From Vicia villosa (taxonomy: Eukaryota > Streptophyta > Magnoliopsida > Fabales > Fabaceae): a stretch of 64,000 bases of DNA. Below the pieces are notes generated by a model that did no database searches, had not been told where the DNA came from, and saw only the letters and a program-made list of their open reading frames with translations. Positions 1-10,751 of the stretch are shown here, piece by piece; the first letter of the stretch is position 1, and each line of letters opens with the position of its first letter. The position numbers and the translations under genes are program-made. The DNA lies in NCBI RefSeq assembly GCF_029867415.1, contig NC_081185.1:111215617-111279616 (forward strand), read 5' to 3'.

Positions 1-3000
1 ATGGAGAAGATGCCTTCAACAAAGTATGAGATTGAAAAGTTCACCGGAGTGAATGATTTCGGTCTGTGGCGCTTGAAGATGAAAGCCCTACTGGTTCAGC
101 AGGGTTGTTTGGAAGCGTTGAAGGGAGAGGCAACCATGAATGCAGAATTGACGGCAGCGGAGAAGACGAATATGATCGAGAAAGCACACAGCGCAATTTT
201 GTTGAGCCTTGGTGATAAGGTTCTCCGGCAGGTATCAAAGGAGACGACGGCATCAGGGTTATGGGTGAAACTTGAAAGTTTGTATATGACCAAATCGCTG
301 GTAAATCAACTCTACCTGAAGCAAGCTTTGTATTCATTCAAGATGATTGAAAACAAAGTATTGGCTGAGCAGTTGGATATGTTCAACAAGCTGATTCTTG
401 ATCTTGAAAATATTGATGTGAAGATCGATGATGAAGATCAAGCGCTGTTACTATTGTGTTTTTTGCCTCGATCACATGCTCACTTCAAAGAAACTCTCTT
501 GTATGGAAGGGAGTCCCTGACGTTTGAAGAAGTTCAATCAGCCTTGTACTCTAAGGACTTGAATGAACGAAAGGAGCATAAACCTTCGACTGTTGGCGAA
601 GGTTTGGCCGTTAAAGGAAAACTCTTACGAAAGGATGGTAAGTTCGACAAGAAGAAAGGCAAAAGCCAGACGAAGTTTTACAGTGGCGAAGCATCTGGCA
701 TTCGATGCTACCATTGTAAGAAGGAGGGTCACACAAGAAAGGTGTGCCCTGAACGCCTGAAATATCATGGAGGTAAGGATAATGGCAACGCTGCCATTGT
801 TCAAGATGATTTCGAATCATCTGATGTTCTTGTGGTTTCAAGCAGTGACTCTAAGAAGGAGTGGATTATGGATTCAGGTTGCACTTGGCACATGACTCCA
901 AACAAAGACTTGTTTGAGGAATTATGTGATCAAGATGGTGGATCAGTATTACTGGGAAACAACAAGGCTTGCAAGATTGCAGGTGTTGGATCTGTGAGAT
1001 TCAAGCTCCATGATGAGTCAATAAGGTTGTTGACTGAAGTCAGGTATGTTCCTGATTTGAAGAGAAATCTGCTTTCTCTTGGTGAATTCGACAAGAAAGG
1101 ATATGTTTTCCAAGGAGAGAAAAGTATCCTAAGAGTCATGAAGGGTTCGAAGGAAGTCTTGAGAGGCGTGAAGAAACAAGGCTTGTATACCCTTGAGGCT
1201 GAAGTTGTAAGTGGTTCGACAAATGTTGCATCCACGAAACCTTTGTCGAAAACAGAAATCTGGCACATGAGATTGGGCCATGTCAGTGAAAGGGGTCTGG
1301 TCGAATTAGGGAAACAAAATATGCTTGGTGGAGACAAAGTCGAAAAGCTGAAGTTTTGTGAACCCCGTGTACTTGGAAAATATTGCAGAGTGGAGTTCAA
1401 CGAAGGCAAACAAAGAACACATGGATCCCTTGATTACATCCATGCTGATCTTTGGGGGCCTGCAAGGTGTCCATCACATTCAGGAGCAAGGTATTTTCTA
1501 TCCATAGTAGATGATTATTCCAGAAAATTATGGGTATTCATCCAGAAGACTAAGGATGAAACTTTTGAGAATTTCAAAAGTTGGAAGACTCTGGTTGAAA
1601 ATCAGACTGGCAGAAAGGTCAAGAGGTTGAGAACCGACAATGGCCTGGAATTTTGCAATGAGGCATTCGACAGTTTTTGTGCTGCCTCTGGTATTGCAAG
1701 GCATAGAACTACTGCAGGTACTCCACAGCAAAATGGTTTGGCTGAAAGGTTTAATCGAACTATTTTGGAGAGAGTCAGATGCATGTTGACTAGTGCGGGG
1801 TTAACGAAGGTGTTCTGGGCTGAGGCTGTTTCGACAGCAACATATCTGATAAACAGATGTCCTTCGGCAGCGTTAGATATGAAGACACCTGAAGAAGTTT
1901 GGTCGGGACATCCACCAGATCTCGACAAACTGAGAGTATTTGGCTGCGTAGCCTATGCTCACATTAGGAAAGACAAGGTCGAACCTAGAGCTCTGAAATG
2001 CATGTTCATGGGATACCCAGAAGGAGTCAAAGCTTATAGGCTATGGTGCCTAGAGCCAGGTCACAGGAGGTGTATCACCAGTCGAGATGTAGTTTTCAAT
2101 GAAGCTGAAATGGCTTTTAAGAAAAATGATGATGTTGGTCGAAGTACAGAAATATCTAACGACGAGCTGGGACAGGTAGAGATTCCTGTTGAGGTGGAGC
2201 ATGTTGATGCTGAATTGCATATCCCTGATGAAGTCGAAGAAGAAGCAGAAGATGCTGAGAAAGTTGAGGAAACTGACGATGACTACCTATTGTCGAGAGA
2301 TAGGTCGAGAAGAGTCATAAAGGCACCTCAGAGGCTTGGGTATGCAGATCTTATAGCTTATGCCTTAATCTCTGCAAGTGAGGTTCTAGACGAAGAACCT
2401 AGAGACTACAAGGAAGTTATGAGGCGTCGAAATAAGACTGAATGGCTGAAGGCCATGGATGATGAGATGAAATCTCTTCATGATAATCATACTTGGGAAC
2501 TGATTAAGAAACCTGTTGGGGCAAGGTTAGTCAGCTGTAAATGGATTTTCAAAGTTAAGGAAGGAATTGAAGGAGTGACGTCGAAAAGATACAAGGCAAG
2601 GTTAGTTGCAAGGGGTTTCACTCAGCAAGAAGGTGTCAACTTCAATGATGTGTTTTCTCCTGTTGTGAAGCATAGGTCCATTCGAATGTTACTTGCCATG
2701 GTAGCACAGTTCGATCTTGAACTAGAACAAATGGATGTGAAGACTGCGTTCTTGTATGGTGATCTAGATGAAACGATTCTGATGAGGCAACCTGAAGGGT
2801 ATGTCAAAAAGGGGAAGGAAGATTATGTGTGCAAGTTAAAGAGATCTTTGTATGGGCTGAAACAATCTCCTCGACAATGGAATAGGAGATTTGAAAAGTT
2901 CATGACACGCATAAGTTTCATTATAAGTCAGTTCGACCACTGCGTTTACTTCAGATTTCGACCTGGAAATTCATTTGTTATTTTGTTGCTTTATGTGGAT

Positions 3001-3975
3001 CATATTCTCATAGCAAGCAACAATGTTAAAGATGTGATGAGGGTGAAGGCTGAACTCAATATGGAGTTCGATATGAAGGATCTGGGAGCTGCTTCTAGAA
3101 TTCTTGGAATTGACATTCGAAGAGATAGAAAGAAGTCTAAGTTATATTTATCTCAAGAGGCATACCTACGGAAGATTCTTGAAAAGTTTGGTATGTCGAA
3201 TTCGAAGCCAATTGTGACTCCGACAAACCCTCAATTATAGCTGAGTATTGATCAGTGTCCCAGTACTGATGTCAAAAGAGCCTATATGAATAGCATCCCA
3301 TATGCTAATATAGTTGGTTCTTTGATGTATGCTATGGTCTGTACTAGACCTGACATAGCATACGTAGTAAGTCTTGTAAGCAGGTACATGGCGAATCCTG
3401 GAAAGGCTCATTGGCAAGCATTGAAGTGGATTTTAAGGTACATAAATGGGTCTCTGAAAAGAGTCCTAATTTATAGTGGAGCCTTGGGTGAAGATGGTAA
3501 AGCAGCAATTGGAGGATATGTCGACTCTGATTATGCAGGTTGCATGGATTCCAGAAAATCTATTTCTGGATATGTTTTCACTATGTTTGGCACAACAATT
3601 AGTTGGAAAGCAACACTTCAGAAGGTTGTTGCTCTATCAACCACTGAAGGGGAGTATATTGCATTAACTAAAGCTGTGAAAGAAGCATTGTGGCTTGAAG
3701 GTTTTGCGAAGGAGCTGAAACTTCAAGGTCGAGGTATCACTGTTAAATGTGATAGTCAAAGTGCAATACACCTGTCGAAGAATTCAGCCTATCATGAGCG
3801 AACTAAGCACATTGATGTGAGGCTGCATTTCGTCAGAGGAGTAATCGAGGGTGGAGAAGTCCAAGTGCTGAAGGTTTCGACTGAAGATAATGCTGCTGAT
3901 ATGATCACCAAGACATTGCCGAGTTGCAAGTTTTTCCACTGTATGTAGTTGATAAAGCTGCATGAAGAAAGCTAG
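1..3975 (+). pseudogene. Copia gag-pol polyprotein (copy 1), two in-frame stops
   Basis: One reading frame runs from the ATG at position 1 (copy 2 has GTG here, so the family start may be the ATG at 10) to a stop at 3973-3975. Gag ends in a CCHC knuckle (residues 236-249). The protease has DSG at 291-293. The integrase has its HH pair at 422 and 427, then a C-x2-C pair in which the second Cys (456) is Arg. The DDE triad is D483, D546, E582. The RT box reads YVDH instead of YVDD (His at 1001). TAG at 3238-3240 cuts the protein before the end of RT, and TAG at 3946-3948 (CAG in copy 2) removes the last residues. RNase H is encoded after the first stop. Its product would act in reverse transcription and integration if intact. 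Confidence 0.9.
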
Positions 3976-4017
3976 TTTGTTCCTTGACGTTGTAGAGTTA
4001 GGTCCAAGGTGGAGGTT

Positions 4018-4456
4018 TGTGAGATATTGGATCGAACTCTAGTATTGTCGAAGGGTAGCTTCTTGGTTCGACAGGATTAAGCATGAAGTCGAAGGTTGTT
4101 CACATGCTTGTGTCGAAGATGCTAGGGTTGTTAGCATGTTAAATTAGGTTTTAGTGTTTAAACCCTAATTTGTTAAGTTAGCTTGTTTATTAAGTTGGCT
4201 TGTGTAATGGGCCTTGTGGAAAAAAATCCATTAGTTAGTATGTTAGGTTTTATTATAAATAGCATACTAGTCTCTCATCATTGCTAAGCTGCAAATCCTA
4301 ATTTAGGGTGAGAGAGGTTATTTGTTATTCTTGTAAACTTGTAATCTTGTTTTAAGAGAAAGTAAAAGAATAGCAGTTATAACCAATATTTGTGTTCTCC
4401 TCTTCTTCCTTGTCCTTTATTCATCCCTTATTTTATATGGCATTGAATTCACAACA
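4018..4456 (+). repeat. Copia copy 1 3' LTR (439 bp)
   Basis: It starts TGTGAGATATTGG after a purine-rich tract (AAGGTGGAGG) and ends CACAACA. It is 52 bp shorter than the 491-bp LTRs of copy 2. The missing part lies between copies of the short motif TGTCGAAG, as expected from slippage or recombination between direct repeats. TTATAAATAGC near 4252 is the likely TATA box. The last ~60 bp differ from copy 2. Confidence 0.85.
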
Positions 4457-5057
4457 ATAACAAATTAAAACATAATCACAATTTACAACATAATCCTAAA
4501 GAGAGTAAGGGTCCCTCTTCTACCCTTTCATGCAAAACACCCATATAAAATTACTTTCTCCACTACCTCATATTCCTAGCAACAAAAATACAGAATTAGT
4601 CATGGTTGGTGATTTGTGTTTTCCCCCTCTTCAACCCCTAGACATGCTCTTGCCTCTTCACTTAAAAATTATGTTTTCACATAATACCAATTTGGCTTTC
4701 CCTAAACTCCTTTTTATATCTAAGAACCTAATTATTCCAACTCCCTAATAATTATATTTTCCTCCCATAAAATTCACTATTCTTTCTCCTTGTTCTCTCT
4801 ATTTTCTCTTTATTTCATTTTGACCCACAACTCTACAAATCTCACTATTTTTTATTTATTTTAATAAATTAAAAATAACTATTTATCTTAATTATTTCTA
4901 ATTATTCTACTCAACCACCATGACTCTCACTATACCGTATACCATATACACATATAAAATTATAATTTATTTAATTAAAAGCATACCGCATACTAAATAA
5001 TTAAATAAAACACAAATAATTTGATTAAATAGATTAATTAAACTTCAAGGTGTTACA
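4457..5057 (-). repeat. Ty3/gypsy LTR remnant, minus strand
   Basis: Read on the minus strand, this begins TGTAACACC at 5057, directly after the pol remnant and a purine tract (TGTGAGAGAGT). That is the layout of a 3' LTR, and the start resembles the TGTAACATCCC start of the Tekay-like LTRs at 22432. The Copia element ends inside it, so only part of the LTR is in view. No gene is visible here; the short plus-strand frames have no recognisable content. Confidence 0.55.
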
Positions 5058-5420
5058 ACTCTCTCACACTTACAAAATTTCCACCCTCGAAAATCACCTG
5101 AAAGAAACAGAGTCAGAAACGACTCTCACGTTTGACTCTCCAACTCCCACATCATGCTTTCACCAGCAGGTCTTTCCTATACCACCTTCACCAACGCAAT
5201 ATTCTCGTCTCTCAAGTGCTTCACCTCTTAATCCTCTACCCTCAAGGGAGATGCCTCAACGTTTAAGTTCTCTCTAACTTGCACACCATCCACTTGAATC
5301 ACATGAGACAAATCGGGAATGTATTTCTGCAACTGAGACACATGAAAGACATCATGGAGATTTGAAAGAAACAAAGTTAAGGTAACTCTATTGGCCACTT
5401 CTCTTACTCTCTTTTGAGAT
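5058..5420 (-). pseudogene. Ty3/gypsy pol C-terminal remnant (Tekay/Del-like)
   Basis: The minus-strand translation contains LHDVFHVSQLQKYIPD, then a stretch like LSHVIQVDGVQV, then DENIALVKVV and WELES. These are the well-known last conserved blocks of plant chromovirus (Tekay/Del-type) polyproteins after integrase. Several stops interrupt it. It runs straight into the LTR start at 5057. Only the last ~120 codons remain; the rest was lost or displaced by the LTR element starting near 5476. Confidence 0.7.
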
Positions 5421-5475
5421 CTGACAGAGACAAATGAAACGCGACATCAGTTACCGGCCGACACCAGTTACCGGC

Positions 5476-6447
5476 TGTTAGCTGAAGATTTCGTTTTATG
5501 TTGTTCATCCTTCGAAGGAGTTGAAAATCGAAGGAAAGATGGTTACTGATGGCCATCCCTTAAAAAGTAAAAAATGGCTACTGATGGTCATGCTTCGGAA
5601 AATAAAGACTTCTAAGTTCGATGAAGATAAGTGAACACTGAAAGATTAATGAAAGCATATGTCTTCGGGACTTAGACAAAATTCATAGAATATGTATTCA
5701 AGTATTACTACTTAGCGTGTTTTTTAGTAGTGTTTGTTTAATACACTGCCACGCGTCGAAGATGGACTCAGGCGGGAAGATTTGAAATTCGAAGACGGTT
5801 TCGTAACCGTTCAACAACAGATGGCTTCGCTGGAAGTTCTGATGAGAAACGTGGCAGCAGATTAGTATAGGACCGTTAAGGTCGAAACTAGTATAAATAG
5901 GAGTCTTAATGTTAGGATTCTGTGTGTTCATTTTGTACAAATCACTCACATATTTACTCAAGTATCAAGCGTTAAGAGAAAGAGTTCGCTGAGAAAATGT
6001 ACGTATGACACCACCATTTTAATACATGTGTATTATCTTTTTGTTTTTATCTTTCAGAATTACTGCATTTCGTTTACTTCTTGCCATTTACGTTTCTGCA
6101 TCTTTACTTTAACGTCATTTACTTTCATGCTATTTACTTTCGAAGTCTTTTATATTTCTGCAGTTTAAGATTCTTTACGTTTCAATTGTCCTTTTAATTT
6201 TTTATGTCATGTCACTTCGTTGAAGTCACATTTATATATAACAAAGTGATTGTCAAGACTATTTGTTCTGTTAATCGAACAACGCTTATTGAAGAAGACA
6301 AATAATGAATATGGTTCGAATAAACATTGATAACAATCTTCTTGACTATGTGTCCTAGGATCAATCTAGTCGATCCTGCAAGTAACCAAATCATATTTAT
6401 TATAGTTTGGAAGACTAGCGGTTGTTTACCGGAAATCACCATAAACA
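5476..6447 (+). repeat. 5' LTR of a Ty3/gypsy-type element (about 972 bp)
   Basis: TGTTAGC at 5476 to ATAAACA at 6447 is proposed as the LTR, because a primer-binding site follows after three bases. TATAAATA at 5892-5899 is a good TATA box, which puts U3 at about 5476-5920. The 3' boundary is better supported than the 5' one. The other LTR is not in view (assembly gap), so the limits cannot be confirmed by a repeat. Confidence 0.6.
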
Positions 6448-6450
6448 AAT

Positions 6451-6468
6451 TGGCACGCCCAGTGGGAC
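6451..6468 (+). promoter_or_regulatory. Primer-binding site TGGCACGCCCAGTGGGAC
   Basis: The site starts with TGG, the complement of a tRNA CCA end, three bases after the LTR end. It is of the kind used to prime minus-strand DNA synthesis in plant Ty3/gypsy elements. I do not assign the tRNA with certainty. Confidence 0.65.
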
Positions 6469-6531
6469 AGTGTCAAGCAGATTGTTTTAATCAATTGCTT
6501 TATTTTTGTCTAGACAATATCAAGATCTTGT

Positions 6532-7141
6532 ATGAACCTTAGGAACGGTAAATTAAAGAACAGTGCACAACCGATTCCCAAACGAAGGTACAACAGGAAA
6601 ATGGTCATTACGGCCAGTGCAGGGGGTAATCAAGATCCCCCACAAGGTTCAGGATCAGGAGCGGCAAATTCGACTTCTACTCAAGAAACACGAGATGCAA
6701 CGGGTCCAAATGGATCGAGACCTGCAGATAATTCCCAGACTATGCCTGAAAATAATACAGCACCCTCAGGGACTGTTCCAGTTTCAGTGTCGACAACCGC
6801 ACCCTCATCCACAAGCGCAGAGGACATATTGTTTGCCTCGACAAATGCTGCAAACAATTTATTTGGTCAAGGCACGAACTCCGCTTTCGAATGGAGACCA
6901 AATAATCCATACGGAATGCCATACCCACATGGAACAGGCGTACGAGGGGCAGGACATATATATGCCCCAACTAACAATGCGACATTTTCACCAAATGTTA
7001 GTTCAGTGGGTCGAAGTGCACATAACACTGGTTTCTCTACCCAGATGCCTCACTTTACCACAAATAACCAAGCAGCATTTCGACAAGAAATGGATGCAAG
7101 CAACCATGATATGGTAGGGGTTTTGGCCAGAGAATTGACTT
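6532..7141 (+). CDS. N-terminal gag-like reading frame, cut by the assembly gap
   Basis: The frame opens with ATG 64 bp after the primer-binding site and stays open for 203 codons to the gap. The start (MNLRNGK, then basic residues) is followed by a long low-complexity stretch rich in Ser, Thr, Asn, Pro and Gly, and ends in VLARELT. Position after the PBS and composition fit the start of a Ty3/gypsy Gag. No CCHC knuckle or pol domain is in view, so the lineage stays open. The frame is undamaged as far as it can be read. Confidence 0.6.
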
Positions 7142-7241
7142 NNNNNNNNNNNNNNNNNNNNNNNNNNNNNNNNNNNNNNNNNNNNNNNNNNNNNNNNNNN
7201 NNNNNNNNNNNNNNNNNNNNNNNNNNNNNNNNNNNNNNNNN
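7142..7241. other. Assembly gap (100 N)
   Basis: Exactly 100 N, the usual placeholder for a gap of unknown size. The Ty3/gypsy element is open on the left and AT-rich non-coding DNA lies on the right, so several kilobases of internal region and a 3' LTR may be missing. Confidence 0.99.
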
Positions 7242-7381
7242 ACCTTTATTTTCTTGTAAATTATGTGTACGATTAATATATTAAGAATTTTGATATTTTA
7301 GAAATTATGCAATTATATTTTGGTAAATTTTAGCTTAGGTATTCATGAGTTTTAGTTGTAAATTATTTTTAAATTAAATTA

Positions 7382-7456
<75 letters not shown>

Positions 7457-8101
7457 CAAACTCTAAGAATATGAAAGTGCTAATCTTATATTTTTAGTAA
7501 AAAAAATATTACCTATATTGTGAAGAAATAATTTTCTATTTCTTAAATGTGACTTCGAATAATTTTAGTAATTCATGAGAGTATTGCATGGATAGTGAAA
7601 GGAGTTAAAAGAATGATATAAAAATAAGTTAATGATAAAAGAAATTATAGACACACATAAAACACAAATATGTAAAAATTTAATGGTGTTTGTGGTATGA
7701 ATTATTATTTAATATCTATATATTATAATTTTTATTGAAAAAATTAATTAATAATACTGACATAAAGTAAAGAAATATGTCTTTGTTTAATAAAGCATTT
7801 TCTTTTGGCCTTTCAAGAAAAAATTTAAGAATCACGAAAAATTCTTAAATTAAAACTAACATATAAAACAGTAAAACACCCAAGTTCATCCATATAAATT
7901 AATATTTTATTAATAATTATAATAAATAATATTTATTAGACATTTCTTGTGATCGTTTATGATAATAGTTGGATACAAATCATAAACAAATACCACATGG
8001 ATATTGGATAACATAATGCCCAAATACAAGCGTGGATTAACTTTTATTACACATAAATTTGAAATTCAAAGGAGAATGAAAACAAATAATACTAGACTCG
8101 T
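7242..8101. other. AT-rich non-coding DNA with a TA microsatellite
   Basis: A pure (TA)n run occupies about 7388-7450. The rest is AT-rich with no frame or element I recognise. TTTATT at 8043-8048 reads AATAAA on the minus strand, about 55 bases after the protease stop codon, and is a candidate poly(A) signal for that gene. Confidence 0.7.
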
Positions 8102-9421
8102 TTATTCTTTAGAACAATCAGTGGGCTTAAACGAGAGCTTCTTTGCTTCAAGATCATAACCAACCAACAAATTTTGTTGCACCAAGTTTCCAAAGATGGC
8201 AAGATCTTGAGCTGGTGTAAACGCAAAGCAAGCAATACTATCAGAAATTTGAACAAAAGTACTAACAGGTTGCAACACGACATCCGCGCCTTGGAAGTTC
8301 GCAGTGATTACAGGAAACTCAGGTTCTTCCGATGTGAGAGTGTAGCAGAGGTCAAATAAATTGTTAGGATCATCAACACGCTCGAGATTCACTACTTTTG
8401 CGACTTCTGCCTCCAAGTTAGAGTAAATTTCGGACGGCAGAAGCGTCAATGTTGTACCGGAATCAATGATAATGTTACCCTCATCAACTTCACCAACAGC
8501 ATTAGTTGATGATGCGAATTCTACTCTTTTGGTTCCGACGGAAAATGATTCTAATGTAAGAAAGTAGAAAATCTCACCGTTCTTAGTAACAATAGGAGTT
8601 GAAACAACGCCAGTACCAGAAACAATTGCAGCATCTCCAAAACTGAGTTTGCTAGTAGCACTTGAAGAACCTGATGTGAGAGTTGATGGTGGTAAACAAT
8701 AAGAGAATTTACCACCAATTGTGGATCCTAGTTGTGTTATTAAAGACGCGGGTCCACCAGAGAGGCCAACAATACCGGAGCTTCGGCCGTTAAAAGTAAC
8801 GGTGTTGTCCGTTCCGCATCCTATCAAGGTTTTAGGAAATGAAACGGAAGCACCGGTGGTGGATTCAAATGTAACAGTATCAACACTAAGATCTCCTTCT
8901 GATTTTGATCCATCGCCATAAGTAATAGTATATTCACAATTGTTTTTGCCGCTGCAACCCGAACTTCTCACGGATTGACATGTGTCAGACGAACAAGGGA
9001 CGTTTTTGTAAGTAGATGATTGTGCTGGCTTAAATATAGGAGTAGTTTGGTTGAAACATGTTTCACAAGGCTCGCATTGAAGCCAAACAATGTCACTACC
9101 AGTATCAGCTATACCGAATTGCTTAAATGGTGGAGTACCAACTGAATATGTCATGAGATATGCACCGGCATCGGGGAGTATGGTTGATTCAGGTGCATCT
9201 TTTGCGGCACTTTTATAGAAATGATTGGCGCGATTGATTGAATGACGTGCGGCATTGATAATACTTTGGTATTTGTTTTGGTTAGGTTGAAAAAATGGTG
9301 ATTTTTCAGAATCGCGGTGGATGAGTTCAACACTAAAACCATTGTTGAATGCCTGAGAAAGAGAAACAATAAAACTAAGAAGACAAAAGAAAAATAAAAT
9401 TTGAAAACTATGTGTAGCCAT
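8102..9421 (-). CDS. Aspartic protease, nepenthesin type (A1B), CDR1-like
   Basis: A one-exon gene for a 439-residue secreted pepsin-family endopeptidase. Residues 1-24 form a signal peptide (hydrophobic FFFCLLSFIVSL, then SQA). A propeptide follows. The two catalytic motifs are intact: DTGS at 106-109 and DSGTT from 320. Between the lobes' motifs lies the Cys-rich insert of nepenthesin-type enzymes (CEPC, TCF, VPCSS, GCSG, NCEY). Length and layout fit the CDR1-like group, whose members act in the apoplast; the substrate and a defence role are inference only. The frame extends 30 codons upstream (ATG at 9511), but TATAAAA at 9487-9481 lies inside that extension and the signal peptide starts at the second Met, so the start at 9421 is chosen. 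No damage is seen; it is the only convincing host gene in the window. Confidence 0.92.
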   Translation of the reverse strand: MATHSFQILFFFCLLSFIVSLSQAFNNGFSVELIHRDSEKSPFFQPNQNKYQSIINAARHSINRANHFYKSAAKDAPESTILPDAGAYLMTYSVGTPPFKQFGIADTGSDIVWLQCEPCETCFNQTTPIFKPAQSSTYKNVPCSSDTCQSVRSSGCSGKNNCEYTITYGDGSKSEGDLSVDTVTFESTTGASVSFPKTLIGCGTDNTVTFNGRSSGIVGLSGGPASLITQLGSTIGGKFSYCLPPSTLTSGSSSATSKLSFGDAAIVSGTGVVSTPIVTKNGEIFYFLTLESFSVGTKRVEFASSTNAVGEVDEGNIIIDSGTTLTLLPSEIYSNLEAEVAKVVNLERVDDPNNLFDLCYTLTSEEPEFPVITANFQGADVVLQPVSTFVQISDSIACFAFTPAQDLAIFGNLVQQNLLVGYDLEAKKLSFKPTDCSKE

Positions 9422-9480
9422 TGTTGATAGGGAGGGGTTTGATGGGAAGGTTTTGATGCAACTATGATGTTTTAGTGCCT

Positions 9481-9487
9481 TTTTATA
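9481..9487 (-). promoter_or_regulatory. TATA box of the aspartic protease gene
   Basis: TATAAAA on the minus strand, 60 bases upstream of the chosen ATG. This gives a transcription start around 9450-9455 and a short leader. It argues against the upstream in-frame ATG at 9511. Confidence 0.6.
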
Positions 9488-10066
9488 GTATACAAACATG
9501 TGCATGGACATAAAAATAAAAATACATAAATAGAAAAAGGAAAGATATAGTCAATAAAGTTGTGATTATTTCAACTATTTTTCATAAAGAATTAAATAAA
9601 AACGGTAAGGTGATTAAATAAAAACTGTAAGGATTAAATAAAGGAGCAGGGATACAATCAATTTCGTGGGATTTCCATTTAATTCAATTATATTTTATGG
9701 TATTAATGATTATTTGTCCTTTGCAGTCTACTGATGATTTGTTTGAAATCAAACAAATTAGGTAAGTGATCCTATCACATTTATCATGTCTAAATTCATA
9801 AAAACAAGATAAGTGAATGTAAGGCCAATATGTTAAACAAACATAATATCAAAAATAAAGATTTTTTATGATGGTTCAAAATATTTTTTTTAGCTTAAAT
9901 ATCGTTTTTCTATGAATGTAATTACTATAATTATAATTAATAGTGGAGATTCATTCCTTAAATTTATTTATTTTTATAATATTTTAATAGTTATTATGTA
10001 TAATTGCCCACTCATAGAATGATATGAGATCTGAAATATTTAATTTATAATTTTTTTTAGTATGAT
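9488..10066. other. AT-rich intergenic DNA upstream of the protease gene
   Basis: No frame, terminal repeat or RNA gene is recognisable. It would contain the upstream promoter of the protease. Confidence 0.6.
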
Positions 10067-10390
10067 GAATTTTTTTTTTTTTAGAAATCAAGATAACATT
10101 AAAAGGGAGAATTAAGGGTTCTCCAACCCTATTACAAGAGATGAAACGGGAAACCCCGCCAAAAGAAAAAATTACTAACCAATTACATTACGAGAGATAG
10201 TACAACGGATCCTTACAAAACTCGTAAAAGGAATAATTGGATTGAGTAATTTTTCCACAAAATGACCATCTCCGAGCCAACAACTTGATGTTCCATACAA
10301 CATTGTTAACACTCCAAGCCTCTTAACGAAAACAAGCGCCATTTCTAACCAACCAAAGACACCAAGTTGTAGCAAATTTATAAAAAGTAT
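10067..10390 (-). mobile_element. 5'-truncated LINE (L1 type), 3' end with poly(A)
   Basis: A T-run at about 10069-10082 is the poly(A) tail of a minus-strand element. The minus-strand translation upstream reads TTWCLWLVRNGACF, then a stop, then SVNNVVWNIKLLARRW. This resembles the C-terminal segment of plant L1-type LINE proteins (W..WK.RN..F, then V...IK...W). The common LINE tail (TTGTAATAGGGTTGGAGAACC type, ending in GATTTCT plus A's) follows. Only about 320 bp remain, which is usual for 5'-truncated LINE copies. No target duplication was found. Confidence 0.65.
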
Positions 10391-10555
10391 TAATATTTTA
10401 AAACTTTATCGATTTTAAAGAATTCATGAAATGAATGAATTTTGAAAGATTTTTTAATTATATATATATATATATATATAATTAAATTATTAATAATAGA
10501 TACTATAGTAATATGTATTTTAGTTTAAATCAGTCATTTAAAATATGATAATATT

Positions 10556-10751
10556 AATTTAAGGCTTAAATAAGTTTTTGGTCCCTATAAATATTGTAGT
10601 TTCATTTTTAGTCCCTCCTGAATTTTGGCAACGGTTTTAGCTGGTTTTGGCAACGGTTTTTTAATAAAAACCGTTGCCTAAAGGCCGGGAGGGACAAAAA
10701 ATGAAAACTGAAATATTTATAGGGACCAAAAACTTATTTAACCCTTAATTT
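10556..10751. mobile_element. Fold-back MITE with ~40-bp inverted repeats
   Basis: The left end (TTAAATAAGTTTTTGGTCCC, continuing TATAAATATT) is matched by its reverse complement at 10712-10741, with outer sequence (AATTTAAGG versus AAATTAAGG) extending the match. The centre holds a second perfect hairpin at 10649-10678 (GGCAACGGTTTTT and its complement). There is no coding capacity. The superfamily is uncertain because no clear target duplication is visible. Confidence 0.75.

Larger units (their letters stand above)
1..4456 (+). mobile_element. Ty1/Copia retrotransposon copy 1, 5'-truncated by the window edge
   Basis: The element enters from the left edge inside its polyprotein and ends with a 3' LTR. 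It belongs to the same family as the complete copy at 35164-40174. The order gag, protease, integrase, reverse transcriptase, RNase H is that of Ty1/Copia; the integrase and RT sequences look TNT1-94-like (Tork-type lineage, recognised by eye). It has two premature stops, a mutated RT catalytic box and a lost integrase zinc ligand, so it is not autonomous. It appears to sit inside a minus-strand Ty3/gypsy LTR that continues after its 3' end. Confidence 0.9.

Noticed and set aside
930..1409. 159-codon minus-strand frame opposite Copia pol
   Set aside because: Shadow frame; the same appears opposite copy 2 (36599-37072) and has no domain.
6563..7117. Overlapping 184-codon frame in the gag start
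   Set aside because: Alternative frame of the Ser/Thr/Asn-rich gag; it starts later and has no recognisable content.
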